This document shows positions 1-9,790 of a stretch of 64,000 bases of DNA, one piece after another. This stretch comes from Streptacidiphilus albus JL83 (GTDB lineage Bacteria > Actinomycetota > Actinomycetes > Streptomycetales > Streptomycetaceae), in the NCBI RefSeq assembly GCF_000744705.1, contig NZ_JQML01000001.1, positions 6,520,017 to 6,584,016 of the forward strand, in the 5' to 3' direction. Under the pieces are notes generated by a model that ran no database searches, had not been told where the DNA came from, and saw only the letters and a list, made by a program, of their open reading frames with translations. How positions within the stretch are numbered: position 1 is the stretch's first letter; each line of letters begins with the position of its first letter. The position numbers and the translations under genes were made by a program.

Positions 1-2850
1 ACTGGTCCGCCGGGAGTCCCGGAGCGACCTGCCGCTCCTCGGCTGCCTCGCGGTCCTGGTGCTGGTGCTGGCCGCACTCGGCTCGGCCGGGCCGCTGCTG
101 CTGGCACGCCAACAGGACACCGCGCTGAGCCAGCGGATCACCGCCGCCCAGCGCAACGGCCCGCTGCTCGACGTCGCCGGCCAGTTCACCCTGGACGTGG
201 CGGCCGGCTACCCGGCCTCCGCGGCCCCCGCGGTGCCGCTCCGCACGGTGCTGCCGGACAGCGGCCGGGACCTGGCCGGGTCGTTCGGGCCGGTGCTCGG
301 CCCGACGACCCACCCGGAGCGGACCACCCTCGCCCTGCCCTGGGGCGACTACCTCTCGACCACCGCCCTGGCCGACGGCTACGGCGACGTGTCGCTGCAG
401 CCGCTCTGGGTGAGCGACGCCGACGCGCACGTCCGCTACGTCCAGGGGCAGGCGCCCTCCGCCGCCGCCGTGGCGAAGGGCGCCGCGCCGGACATCGCCC
501 TCTCCCAGGCCCAGGCCCGGGCGCTCGGGCTGAGCGTCGGCGAGCGGTTCCAGGTCGCCTCGCGGACCGACGCCGACCAGAACGCGCCCCTCTCCTACCG
601 GCTGAGCGGCATCTACCGGCCGGTCGACACCGGCGACGACTTCTGGACCGCGCAGGCCGAGCTGGACCAGGTCCAGGTGGAGACGCCGACCGTGCCCGGC
701 CAGCCCTCGCCGCTGGTGGTCCAGGGCCTGGTCGGGGCCGGAGCCGCGGACAGCGTCAGCACGGACGGCTTCGGCTACTTCCCGGTCGACTGGTACTACC
801 GGATGGACCTGGGCCGGGCCGCCAACGCCCGCAGCGCGCCGGTCGTCACCGCGCTCGCCACCCTGGGCAACAGCCTCCAGCAGGGCTGGTGCGGGGCGCT
901 CGACGGCAACGGGAACCCCGAGTGCAGCCTCGACGGCCAGACCGTCACCACCTTCGCCGTCAACGACACGGCGACGCCGCTGCTCACCGCCTTCGCCCAG
1001 GAGAACCGGCAGTTCGAGGCGTTGGCTTCGTTCGCGGTGGCCTCGCTGCTGGCCGTCGGCCTGGCCACGGTCGTGGTCGCGGTCCGGCTGCTGCTCCGCC
1101 GCCGGTCCGGCGACCTGGTGCTCCGGCGCTCGCGCGGCGCCTCCACCACCGAACTCCTGCTCTCCCGCATGGCGACCACGGTTCCGGTCGCCCTCCTGGC
1201 CGGGGCGGGGGCTGGATCCTGGGCCGGCCCCTCGCCCCCTCGGGCACCTCGGGACATCCGCTGCCCGCGCTCGCGATCGGCAGCGTGGCGGCGGCCGTGC
1301 TGCTGGTCCCGCTGCTCACCTGGTACACCGTCAGGGAGCCGGGCACCGCCCGGCGTTCCCGGCAGCGACGGCCCGTCGCCGCCCGCCGCTACGTGCTGGA
1401 GGGCACCGGGGTGCTGCTCTGTGTCGCCGGGGTGACCGCGCTGCGGGTGCGCGGCAGCAGCGGCGGCAGTACCGGCGGCGGGATCGACGTCCAACTCAGC
1501 ACCGTGCCGGTGCTGGTGGCGCTGACGACGGTGCTGGTCCTGGTCAGGCTCTACCCGGTGGTGCTGCGGCTGCTGGCCGCCTGGGCCCGCCGGGGCGGCG
1601 GCACGGTCGCCTTCGTCGGCCTGCGCCGGGCCGGCCGGGACGCGCCGGCCACCAGCCTCGCGCTGTTCGTCCTGGTGCTCACCCTGGGCACCGCCGTCTT
1701 CGGCGGCCTGATCTCCCGCTCGATCCAGGACGGCACCGCCGTCGGCGCCCGGTGGACCACCGGCGCGGACGCGGTCTCGGTCGCCGCCGGGAACATCGCC
1801 CCCGGCGCCGTCGCACCCGGCCTGGCCGGACCCGGGGCGGTCCGGGCCGAGCTGGTCGAGAACCTGCGGGTGGTCAACCTCACCGGGGACGGCGACGGCC
1901 AGATCTTCAACCCCGTCGCCCTGGTCACCCTCGACCCGAAGGCGCTGGCCGCCGCCGAGCCGGGATCGCCGCTGGCCGCCCAGCTGAGCGCGCTCGCCGC
2001 CGGGCCGATCACCCAACTGGGCGACGGCAGCGACGTCCTGCCGGTGCTGGCGGTCGCCGCCATCGCGGACCACCGGGAGCAGACCGGCACCTACAGCGCC
2101 AATGCCATCGCGGCGGTCAGCGGGCACCACCCGACCCGGGTGAGGCCCGAGGGCACCCTCGACCGGGCCGCCCAGCTGGACCCGGTCCTCGGCCCGCTGC
2201 TGGACCAGCAGCCGCCCGGCACCCTGCTGCTGGTCGGCACCACCGCGGACGACGCGGTGCTGCCGCTGCAGTCGTCCGGCAGCACCGCCGCGCTGCTCTG
2301 GGCCCGCCCGGGGGCCGCGCCCGCCGCGCTGCGGGCAGCCGCCGCCACCGCGCTCCAGGCCCCGCAGACCGATGTGCAGCTCCAGTCCGACGTCCTCACG
2401 GCTCTGCGCACCGACGGCCTCACCCGGGCCGTCGGCCGGATCTACACCGTCTGCACGGCGCTGGCGGTGCTGTTCGCGCTGCTGGCGGTGGCGCTGGAAC
2501 TGGTGCTCACCGCGCGCGAACGCGGGCGCACCACCTCCTACCTGCGCACCCTGGGCCTCGCGAGCCGGGGCGCGGCCGGACTGCAGATCCTGCAGCTGGT
2601 CCCGCTGGCCGCCGCGGCCGCCGCCGGGGGCGTGCTGCTCGGCCTGGTCGTGCCCCGGGTACTCGGACCGGCCCTGCAGATCCAGCAGTTCACCGGCGGG
2701 CCGACCGGTCCCGCCCTGCACACCGACTACTCGCTGACCCTGGTGCTGGGCGCCGGACTGGCCCTGCTGGTGCTCGGGGCGGCAGCGGTCGAGACCGCCG
2801 TCGCCAGGCTGCGGCGGCTGGAGTCCGTCCTGAGGCTGGGCGAGCAGTGA
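1..2850 (+). pseudogene. FtsX-family ABC transporter permease, left-truncated by window, with one frameshift
   Basis: Permease of an export-type ABC transporter (FtsX/MacB-like), probably working with the two ATPases that follow. The reading frame is already open at base 2, so the true start lies outside the window. The visible N-terminal part has a hydrophobic segment (LPLLGCLAVLVLVLAAL), then a long extracytoplasmic domain, then membrane segments near 1020-1090. The frame is lost in a G/C run around 1198-1215. It resumes in the frame one base earlier from about 1215 and encodes further membrane segments and a second FtsX-like block (ARERGRTTSYLRTLGL near 2510). The shift fits one missing base in GGGGCGGGGGC. 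Everything on both sides looks intact, so this is either a very recent pseudogene or a sequence error. The stop overlaps the GTG of the next gene. Confidence 0.8.
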
Positions 2851-2905
2851 ACGGGCCGACAGCGAACGGGCCGACAGTGAACAGGCCGACAGTGAACAGG
2901 CCGAC
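2846..2905 (+). repeat. 15-bp tandem repeat at a gene junction, carrying GTG codons
   Basis: Four full copies plus a partial fifth copy of a 15-bp unit (AGTGAACAGGCCGAC and close variants) lie exactly across the stop codon of the permease. Three copies contain a GTG (2847, 2877, 2892) in the frame of the downstream ATPase. Read as protein they give NGPTx repeats. A fourth in-frame GTG follows at 2922. Confidence 0.85.
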
Positions 2906-2921
2906 AGCGAATGGGGGAGCA

Positions 2922-3947
2922 GTGACCATCGACAACACCGTCGGCCGGGTCGGCACCGGGGCCGGTGCGGCCGCCGCCGACCCGGACGGCCAGCCCGACC
3001 TGGCGGAACTGCGCCGCCGGGCCGCGCTCTCCGGCGCCCCCGAGCGCGAGCACGGCCTGATCGTCTGCGAGAACCTGGTTCGGATCTACCAGACCGAGGG
3101 GGTCGAGGTGCAGGCCCTGCAGGGACTCGACCTCTCGGTCGCGGACGGCGAGATGATCGCCGTGATCGGCGCCTCGGGATCCGGGAAGTCCACCCTGCTG
3201 GGCATCCTCTCCGGACAGGACGTGCCCACGGCCGGCGCGGCCGAGGTGGCCGGCTACGACCTGCTGGCCATGAAGCGCCGGGACCGGCTCGCCTACCGGC
3301 GCGGGACGGTCGGCTTCGTCTGGCAGCAGACCGCCCGCAACCTGCTGCCCTACCTCACCGCCGTCGAGAACGTCATGCTGCCGATGGCGTACGGCGGACT
3401 GCCGCGCAAGGACCGCCGGGCCCGCGCCGAGGAACTGCTCGACCTGCTCGGCATCGCCCACGTCCGGGACCGCAACCCGAGCCGGATCTCCGGCGGCGAG
3501 CAGCAGCGCGTCGCCATCGCGGTCGCCGTCGCCAACCGGCCGAAGGTGCTGCTCGCGGACGAGCCCACCGGCGAGCTGGACACCGCGACCAGCGAGGACA
3601 TCTTCGCCGCGCTGCGCCGGGCCAACGCCGAACTCGGCGTGACCGTGGTCATCGTGACCCACGACGCGCTGGTGTCCGAGCAGGTCCAGCGCACCGTGCG
3701 GATCCGCAACGGCCGCACCGCGACCGAGGTGCTGCGCCGGTTGGCGACCTCGGAGGAGGGCGTGGAGGAGCTCACCAGCGAGGAGTACGCGGTGCTGGAC
3801 CGCAACGGCCGGCTGCAGCTCCCGGGCGATTTCACCGACCGGCTGCAAATGCGGCGCCGGGTGAGGCTGGCGCTGGAGGCCGATCACATCGGAGTATGGC
3901 CCGATACCAAGGCCGGTCCGACGGCCGAGCAGGAGGGGGAACTATGA
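2922..3947 (+). CDS. ABC transporter ATP-binding protein (FtsE/MacB-like)
   Basis: Nucleotide-binding subunit of the export ABC transporter. It has Walker A GASGSGKST (about residues 83-91), the signature SGGEQQR (about 190) and Walker B LLADEPTGELD (Asp213/Glu214), followed by a roughly 100-residue C-terminal extension. The Q-loop region reads VWQQTARNLLPYL, typical of the MacB/LolD type. The start is uncertain: GTG at 2922 is chosen because it follows GGGGGAG, but in-frame GTGs at 2847, 2877 and 2892 in the tandem repeat are also possible; 2847 would overlap the permease stop as GTGA. The stop overlaps the start of the next ATPase (ATGA). Confidence 0.9.
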   Translation: MTIDNTVGRVGTGAGAAAADPDGQPDLAELRRRAALSGAPEREHGLIVCENLVRIYQTEGVEVQALQGLDLSVADGEMIAVIGASGSGKSTLLGILSGQDVPTAGAAEVAGYDLLAMKRRDRLAYRRGTVGFVWQQTARNLLPYLTAVENVMLPMAYGGLPRKDRRARAEELLDLLGIAHVRDRNPSRISGGEQQRVAIAVAVANRPKVLLADEPTGELDTATSEDIFAALRRANAELGVTVVIVTHDALVSEQVQRTVRIRNGRTATEVLRRLATSEEGVEELTSEEYAVLDRNGRLQLPGDFTDRLQMRRRVRLALEADHIGVWPDTKAGPTAEQEGEL

Positions 3948-4669
3948 GCAGCGCACCCGCACCCGAGGGCGGTACGGCCGTGGCCGCGCCCGACGAGGCG
4001 ATGGTGCAGGTCCAGGACCTGCACAAGACCTTCGGCAGCGGCCCGACCGCTGTCCACGCCCTGCGCGGGGTGTCCTTCACCGCCCGTCGCGGGGAGCTCA
4101 CCGCACTCAAGGGCCGCTCAGGCTCGGGCAAGACGACCCTGTTGAACCTGCTCGGCGGGCTGGACCGGCCCAGCTCGGGCCGGATCACCATCGACGGCCA
4201 GGATCTCCAGGAGCTGGGCGAGGACGGCCTGCTGGCGCTGCGCCGGGACCGGATCGGCTTCGTCTTCCAGTCCTTCGGGCTGATCCCGATCCTCACCGCG
4301 GCCGAGAACGTCGGCGTGCCGATGCGGCTGCGCCGCACGGCGCCGGCCGAGCGCGAGGAGCGGGTTGCCGACCTGCTGGCCCTGGTCGGCCTGAGCGACC
4401 ACGTCAACCAGCGTCCGGGCGAGCTGTCCGGCGGCCAGCAGCAGCGGGTCGCCATCGCCCGTTCGCTGGCCAACCAGCCGGCGCTGATCATCGCCGACGA
4501 GCCCACCGGCCAGCTGGACTCGGACACCGGACGCGCCATCATGCAGCTGCTGCGGGCGGTCGTCCGCAGCGAGGGGGTGACCGCGCTGGTCGCCACCCAC
4601 GACCCGCAGCTGATGGAACTGGCGGACCGGGTGCTCGACCTGAGGGACGGTCAGATCGTCGAGGGCTGA
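3944..4669 (+). CDS. ABC transporter ATP-binding protein, second subunit
   Basis: A second, shorter ATPase (241 residues) of the FtsE/LolD/MacB type. Walker A GRSGSGKTT starts at about residue 57, the signature is SGGQQQR, and Walker B is IIADEPTGQLD (Asp185). The start ATG at 3944 lies in an ATGA overlap and follows a strong ribosome binding site (AGGAGGGGG, 3931-3939). An upstream in-frame ATG at 3896 is rejected because it lacks such a site and would overlap the previous gene by about 50 bp. Two different ATPases with one two-domain permease suggest a heteromeric export pump. The substrate cannot be told from sequence. Confidence 0.92.
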   Translation: MSSAPAPEGGTAVAAPDEAMVQVQDLHKTFGSGPTAVHALRGVSFTARRGELTALKGRSGSGKTTLLNLLGGLDRPSSGRITIDGQDLQELGEDGLLALRRDRIGFVFQSFGLIPILTAAENVGVPMRLRRTAPAEREERVADLLALVGLSDHVNQRPGELSGGQQQRVAIARSLANQPALIIADEPTGQLDSDTGRAIMQLLRAVVRSEGVTALVATHDPQLMELADRVLDLRDGQIVEG

Positions 4670-4680
4670 GCCGGGGGTCG

Positions 4681-4722
4681 GCCGTCGGCCCGGGCGCGCT
4701 GCCGCGCGCCCGGGCCGACGGC
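4681..4722. terminator. Perfect hairpin between convergent genes
   Basis: An 18-bp perfect inverted repeat (arms 4681-4698 and 4705-4722, extendable by one pair) lies in the 57-bp gap between the ABC ATPase stop and the amidase stop. It has no T-tract, as is usual in high-GC actinomycetes, and should act on both strands. Confidence 0.8.
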
Positions 4723-4726
4723 GCGG

Positions 4727-6157
4727 CTACCAGAGAGCGGGCTTGCGGTCGACCCAGGGACGGGCGCGCTCCAGCTGCGCCGAGAGCCGGATCAGCGTGG
4801 CCTCCTCGCCGTAGCGGCCGGCCAGCATCACGCCGATCGGCAGACCCTCCGGGTTCCAGTGCAGCGGAAGGCTGACCGCCGGCTGTCCGGTGGCGTTGTA
4901 GAGCGGCGTGAACGGGGTGAAGGCGGTGAGCGCGGCGAACTCCTCGGCCGGGTCCTCGTCGTGGCGCAGCCCGCCGACCAGGGCCGGCGGCTGGGCCAGG
5001 GTCGGGGTGAGGATGACGTCGTACTCCTGCTGGAGCGTGGCCACCAGCGTCCCGATCACCCGGAAGGTGTAGAGCGCGGTGGCGAAGTCGGAGCCGGAGA
5101 CCTCGCGGCCCTTCGCCCGCAGGAACCGGGTGAGCGGCATCAGCAGCTCCTCCTGCTCGGGCGGGACCGGGCGCTGTGCCGCCATCACCGCCCAGACCTG
5201 CTCGAAGACCCGGCGCATGGTGTCGTCGGCCGGGAACTCCAGCGGGGTGACCCGGTGGCCCAGCACGGAGAGCAGCCCGGCGGCGTCCTCGGTCGCCGCG
5301 GCGCAGTCCGGGTGGACCGCGATGCCGGGCACCGGCGGCGTGGCCAGCACCGCGATCCGCAGCTTGCCCGGCTCCCGGGCGGCCTGGTCCAGGAAGGTCT
5401 CGCCCGGGGGCAGCGGCGGGGCGGTGAAGCAGTCGCCCGGCATCGGCCCGGCCATCACGTCCAGCAGCGCGGCGGCGTCGGCGACGGTCCGGGCCAGCGG
5501 GCCGCTGGTGCTGAGGCCACTGACGTCGTACAGGGTCGGGCCGCCGCTGATCCGGCCCCGGCTCGGCTTGATGCCGTAGAGCCCGCAGACCGAGGCGGGG
5601 ATCCGGACCGAGCCTCCGCCGTCGCTGCCGTGCGCCAGCGGGGCCAGCCCGGCGGCGACGGCGGCCGCCGCGCCCCCGCTGGAGCCCCCGGCCGAGTGCT
5701 CCAGGCTCCACGGGGTCCGGGCCGGCGGCGCGATCTGGTTCTCGGTGTAGCAGGGCAGGCCGAACTCGGGGGTGTTGGACTTGGCGAGCATGATCGTCCC
5801 GGCCGCGCGGAGCCGGGTGACCACGTGGTCGTCGACGGTGGGGACCTGTTCGGCGAAGGCCGCCGAGCCCAGGGTCGCGCGGACGCCGGCGACGAAGTTG
5901 AGGTCCTTCACCGGTACCGGCACGCCGTGCAGCGGCGACAGCGCCCGCCCCTCGGCCCGGGCCGCCGCGGACTCCTGCTCGGCCGCCGCGGCCTGCCTCC
6001 TGGCCGCCTCCGGGGTCACCGTGATGTAGGCGCCGACGGTGGCGTTCAGCCGGTCGATCCGCTCCAGGTAGTGGTCGGTCAGCTCGACCGGGGAGAGCTT
6101 CCCGGCGCTGATCAACTCACCCTGTTCCAGTGCGGTCAAATCGTGGAGCTGCGTCAT
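4727..6157 (-). CDS. Amidase (amidase-signature family)
   Basis: Amide hydrolase of the Ser-cisSer-Lys family (476 residues). The catalytic Lys is in PVPVKDL (Lys84), the GGSSGG loop is at about 157-162, and the nucleophile Ser is in [10 protein letters not shown] (about Ser183). The family spans aryl-acylamidases, urethanases and GatA-like enzymes. No GatB or GatC lies nearby, so this is a stand-alone catabolic or detoxifying amidase of unknown substrate. ATG at 6157 is chosen over an upstream in-frame start because GAGGGGACC precedes it at good spacing. It converges on the ABC transporter genes and diverges from kdpD across a 263-bp gap. Confidence 0.92.
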   Translation of the reverse strand: MTQLHDLTALEQGELISAGKLSPVELTDHYLERIDRLNATVGAYITVTPEAARRQAAAAEQESAAARAEGRALSPLHGVPVPVKDLNFVAGVRATLGSAAFAEQVPTVDDHVVTRLRAAGTIMLAKSNTPEFGLPCYTENQIAPPARTPWSLEHSAGGSSGGAAAAVAAGLAPLAHGSDGGGSVRIPASVCGLYGIKPSRGRISGGPTLYDVSGLSTSGPLARTVADAAALLDVMAGPMPGDCFTAPPLPPGETFLDQAAREPGKLRIAVLATPPVPGIAVHPDCAAATEDAAGLLSVLGHRVTPLEFPADDTMRRVFEQVWAVMAAQRPVPPEQEELLMPLTRFLRAKGREVSGSDFATALYTFRVIGTLVATLQQEYDVILTPTLAQPPALVGGLRHDEDPAEEFAALTAFTPFTPLYNATGQPAVSLPLHWNPEGLPIGVMLAGRYGEEATLIRLSAQLERARPWVDRKPALW

Positions 6158-6420
6158 TGCGGTCCCCTCGGGTCGCGGGCGGAGTGCGTCCTCCGGCCGA
6201 TCCTCGCACCGGGTTCCGGCCTCGGCCAGAGGCACGGCCGTGGGTCGGACGGCCCGGCGCTCTCGTCAAGATGCCGCTAAAGGCAATCCGGGGAGGTACC
6301 GGTCCGTGCTGGTCGATCGGATGTTCCCGTACGCTCGGCTGGAAGCCCGGTGCGCAGGAGTGCGCCGCGGAGGACGGCAGAACCTGACACGGCTGCGCGG
6401 ATCACTGAGCAAGGACGGAC

Positions 6421-9000
6421 ATGGCTCGCGGCAGGCTGAGGATCTATCTCGGGGCGGCACCCGGGGTCGGCAAGACCTGCGCCATGCTCGGCGAGGCGCG
6501 CCGCCGCTCGGACCGCGGCACCGATGTCGTGGTGGGCTTCGTCGAGGACCACGGCCGGGTCCACACCCGCGAGCTGCAGGACGGCCTGGAGGTCGTGCCC
6601 AGGCGCACGCTGACCTACCGGGGCTCGGACTTCACCGAGATGGACGTGGACGCGGTGCTCGCCCGCAAGCCCGCCGTCGCCCTGGTCGACGAGCTCGCCC
6701 ACACCAACATCCCCGGCTCCCGCAACGCCAAGCGCTGGCAGGACATCCAGGAGCTGCTGGACGCCGGGATCGACGTCATCTCCGCCGTCAACATCCAGCA
6801 CCTGGAGTCCCTGGGCGACGCCGTCGAGGGCATCACCGGCATCCGCCAGCAGGAGACCGTGCCGGACGAGGCGGTCCGCCGGGCCGACCAGATCGAACTG
6901 GTCGACATGGCCCCCGAGGCGCTGCGCCGACGGCTCGCCCACGGCAACGTCTACGCCCCGGAGAAGGTCGACGCGGCGCTCGCCAACTACTTCCGCCCCG
7001 GCAACCTCACCGCGCTGCGCGAGCTGGCGCTGCTGTGGACCGCCGACCGGGTCGACGAGTACCTCCAGCGCTACCGCGCCGAGAACCACATCGACTCGAC
7101 CTGGCAGGCCCGGGAGCGGATCGTGGTCGGGCTGACCGGCGGGCCCGAGGGCCGGACGCTGATCCGCCGGGCCGCCCGGATCGCCGCCAAGGGTTCCGGC
7201 AGCGAGTTGCTCGCCGTCTACGTCGCCAAGAGCGACGGCCTGACCGGGGCCTCCCCGGAGGAGCTGACGGTGCAGCGGTCGCTGGTCGAGGACCTCGGCG
7301 GCAGCTTCCACTCCGTCCTCGGCGACAACGCGGCCGAGTCGCTGCTGGAGTTCGCCCGGGGCGTCAACGCCACCCAGGTCGTCCTCGGCAGCAGCCGCCG
7401 CAAGGCCTGGCAGTGGGTGCTCGGACCGGGCGTCGGCGCGACCGTCGCCCGGGAGGCCGGCGACATCGACGTCCACATCGTCACCCACGAGCACGTCGCC
7501 AAGGGACGGGTGCGGCCGATCCGCCGGATCGCCCGGCTCGGCCCGGCCCGCAGCGCGGCCGGCTGGCTGCTCGGCGTCGCCGGGCCGGTGCTGCTCACCG
7601 GAATCATCGAGTGGGTCCACAACAGCTCGAACCAGCAGACCGACATGCTGCTCTACCTCGGCCTGACCGTCGGCGCCGCGCTCACCGGCGGACTCTTCCC
7701 GGCCCTGGCCTCGGCGGCGGTCGGCTCGCTGCTGGTGAACTGGTTCTTCACGCCGCCGGTGCACACGCTGACCATCTCCGACCCGCAGAACATCGTCGCC
7801 ATGGCGGTCTTCCTGGCAGTGGCGCTCTCCGTCGCCTACGTGGTCGACCTGGCGGCCAACCGGACCGCGCAGGCCGCCAGCAGCCAGGCCGAGGCCGAGA
7901 CGCTGAGCTTCATGGCGCAGAGCGTGCTCAGCGGCGAGAAGGCACTGCCGGCCCTGCTGGAGCGGGTCAGGGAGACCTTCCAGATGGAGTCGGTGACGCT
8001 GCTGGAGCGCAGCCAGGACTTCGGCCCGTGGAACTGCGCCGGGGCGGTCGGGCCGCGCCCGGTGAGCCGCCCCGAGGACGCCGACGTCGACGTCCCGGTC
8101 GGCGACCGGCTGGCGCTGGCGCTGTCCGGGCGGGTGCTGCCGGCCGCCGACCGCCGGGTGCTCGGCGCCTTCGCGGCGCAGGCCGCGGTGGTGCTGGAGC
8201 GCCGTCGGCTGAGCGAGCAGGCCGCCGACGCCCGGCGGCTGGCGGAGGGCAACCGGATCCGCACCGCGCTGCTGGCGGCCGTCTCGCACGACCTCCGCAC
8301 GCCGCTGGCGAGCATCAAGGCGTCGGTCTCCTCGCTCCGGGCCGAGGACGTCCGGTGGACGCCGGAGGACGAGGCCGAACTGCTCGCCGGGATCGAGGAC
8401 GGCGCCGACCGGCTCGACCACCTGATCGGCAACCTGCTCGACATGAGCCGGCTGCAGACCGGCTCGGTGGTCCCGCTGGTCCGCGAGTTCGACCTGGACG
8501 AGGTGGTGCCCTTCGCCCTGCGCGGGGTGGCGGCCGACTCGGTGCGCACCGACATCCCCGAGGACCTGCCGATGGTCGAGGGCGACCCGGGGCTGCTGGA
8601 GCGGGCGCTCGCCAACGTCATCGAGAACGCGGTGAAGTACAACGACTCGGGCCGGGTCCTGGTCTCCGGCAGCCACCTGCGGATATTCGGCCAGGGCGAC
8701 CGGCTGGAGGTCCGGGTGGCCGACACCGGCCCGGGGATACCGGACGAGGCCAAGGAGAAGGTCTTCGAGCCCTTCCAGCGCTTCGGCGACGCGCCGCGCG
8801 GGGTGGGCGTGGGCCTCGGCCTCGCCGTCGCCCGCGGCTTCGTCGAGGCGATGGGCGGCACCCTGACCGCCGAGGACACCCCGGGTGGGGGCCTGACCAT
8901 GGTCTTCACCCTGCTCGCGCTGCCGGTCCCGGTCGCCGGACAGGCGGTCCCGGCAGCAACGACAGCAGCAACGACGGAAGAAGTGGAAGGCAGCGCATGA
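6421..9000 (+). CDS. kdpD: KdpD-type sensor histidine kinase
   Basis: Membrane sensor kinase for potassium limitation or turgor. The N-terminal KdpD domain has Walker A GAAPGVGKT (11-19). A universal-stress-protein-like domain covers roughly 230-350. Four closely spaced membrane segments lie at about 375-485, followed by a GAF-like region. The phospho-acceptor is in AAVSHDLRTPLAS (His623), and the C-terminal ATPase has DTGPGIPD and GLGLAVARG. At 859 residues it is full length. It overlaps kdpE by 4 bp. The kdpFABC pump genes it classically controls are not in this window, so it may act in trans or on the potassium-related genes just downstream. Confidence 0.96.
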   Translation: MARGRLRIYLGAAPGVGKTCAMLGEARRRSDRGTDVVVGFVEDHGRVHTRELQDGLEVVPRRTLTYRGSDFTEMDVDAVLARKPAVALVDELAHTNIPGSRNAKRWQDIQELLDAGIDVISAVNIQHLESLGDAVEGITGIRQQETVPDEAVRRADQIELVDMAPEALRRRLAHGNVYAPEKVDAALANYFRPGNLTALRELALLWTADRVDEYLQRYRAENHIDSTWQARERIVVGLTGGPEGRTLIRRAARIAAKGSGSELLAVYVAKSDGLTGASPEELTVQRSLVEDLGGSFHSVLGDNAAESLLEFARGVNATQVVLGSSRRKAWQWVLGPGVGATVAREAGDIDVHIVTHEHVAKGRVRPIRRIARLGPARSAAGWLLGVAGPVLLTGIIEWVHNSSNQQTDMLLYLGLTVGAALTGGLFPALASAAVGSLLVNWFFTPPVHTLTISDPQNIVAMAVFLAVALSVAYVVDLAANRTAQAASSQAEAETLSFMAQSVLSGEKALPALLERVRETFQMESVTLLERSQDFGPWNCAGAVGPRPVSRPEDADVDVPVGDRLALALSGRVLPAADRRVLGAFAAQAAVVLERRRLSEQAADARRLAEGNRIRTALLAAVSHDLRTPLASIKASVSSLRAEDVRWTPEDEAELLAGIEDGADRLDHLIGNLLDMSRLQTGSVVPLVREFDLDEVVPFALRGVAADSVRTDIPEDLPMVEGDPGLLERALANVIENAVKYNDSGRVLVSGSHLRIFGQGDRLEVRVADTGPGIPDEAKEKVFEPFQRFGDAPRGVGVGLGLAVARGFVEAMGGTLTAEDTPGGGLTMVFTLLALPVPVAGQAVPAATTAATTEEVEGSA

Positions 9001-9680
9001 CGCGGGTCCTGGTAGTCGACGACGAGCCGCAGATCGTCCGTGCCCTGGTGATCAACCTGCGGGCCCGTGCCTACGAGGTGGACGCCGCCCATGACGGCGC
9101 CTCCGCCCTGGAGCTGGCGGCGGCCCGCCACCCCGACGTGGTCCTGCTCGACCTCGGCCTGCCCGACATGGACGGCACCGAGGTGATCAAGGGCCTGCGC
9201 GGCTGGACCAAGATCCCGATCATCGTGCTCTCCGCCCGGCACGCCTCGGACGAGAAGGTCGAGGCCCTGGACGCCGGCGCGGACGACTACGTCACCAAGC
9301 CCTTCGGCATGGACGAGCTGCTGGCCCGGCTGCGGGCCGCCGTCCGCCGGGCCGACCCGGCCGGGACCGAGGCCGACGAGGCCGTGGTCGCCACCTCCTC
9401 GTTCACCGTGGACCTGGTCGCCAAGCGGGTCACCCGGGACGACGCCGACATCCGGCTCACCCCGACCGAGTGGCACCTGCTGGAGATCCTGGTCCGCAAC
9501 GCGGGCCGACTGGTCAGCCAGAAGCAGTTGCTCAAGGAGGTCTGGGGCCCCGCCTACGGCACCGAGACCAACTACCTTCGGGTCTACCTGGCCCAGCTGC
9601 GCCGCAAGCTGGAGGTCGACCCGGCGCACCCGCGGCACTTCATCACCGAGCCCGGCATGGGCTACCGCTTCGAGCGCTAG
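8997..9680 (+). CDS. kdpE: KdpE-type response regulator (OmpR family)
   Basis: DNA-binding partner of KdpD, 227 residues. The receiver domain has the acidic pair Asp8/Asp9, the phospho-acceptor Asp52 in LLDLGLPDMDG, and Lys101 in VTKPFG. The winged-helix output domain contains LTPTEWHLLEIL and the recognition helix TNYLRVYLAQLRRKLE. The ATG at 8997 overlaps the kdpD stop as ATGA, so the two are translationally coupled. It should bind direct-repeat sites. A candidate pair of GGCGTTAA repeats one helical turn apart lies before the APC permease at 12779-12797 (inference only). Confidence 0.96.
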   Translation: MTRVLVVDDEPQIVRALVINLRARAYEVDAAHDGASALELAAARHPDVVLLDLGLPDMDGTEVIKGLRGWTKIPIIVLSARHASDEKVEALDAGADDYVTKPFGMDELLARLRAAVRRADPAGTEADEAVVATSSFTVDLVAKRVTRDDADIRLTPTEWHLLEILVRNAGRLVSQKQLLKEVWGPAYGTETNYLRVYLAQLRRKLEVDPAHPRHFITEPGMGYRFER

Positions 9681-9778
9681 CCCCGAACCGGGGGCCGAGT
9701 GTCGAACGCCAGGACGGAGGAGCCTCCGGTCGGGTCACCGCAGGGGCCCGCCGGGTGCTCCCGCAGGCTCGGGACCGG

Positions 9779-9784
9779 TACTCT
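9779..9784 (+). promoter_or_regulatory. -10 element TACTCT of a probable leaderless gene
   Basis: TACTCT is followed by exactly 6 nt and then the ATG of the OB-fold gene; there is no ribosome binding site. The near-identical arrangement TACTCT-N6-ATG precedes the DUF3000 gene. Transcription would start on the A of the start codon. Confidence 0.55.
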
Positions 9785-9790
9785 TCGGGC

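Noticed and set aside
796-3887. Long minus-strand reading frames across the ABC transporter genes
   Set aside because: They are antisense shadows of high-GC coding sequence: no ribosome sites, low-complexity Gln/Gly/Arg-rich translations and no family motifs, while the plus strand holds clear ABC domains.
4727-6157. Amidase as GatA of the tRNA amidotransferase
   Set aside because: No gatB or gatC nearby, and the stand-alone context suggests a general amidase.
6277-9638. Long minus-strand frames opposite kdpD/kdpE
   Set aside because: Composition is typical of antisense GC3 frames and the plus strand has all kinase and receiver motifs.
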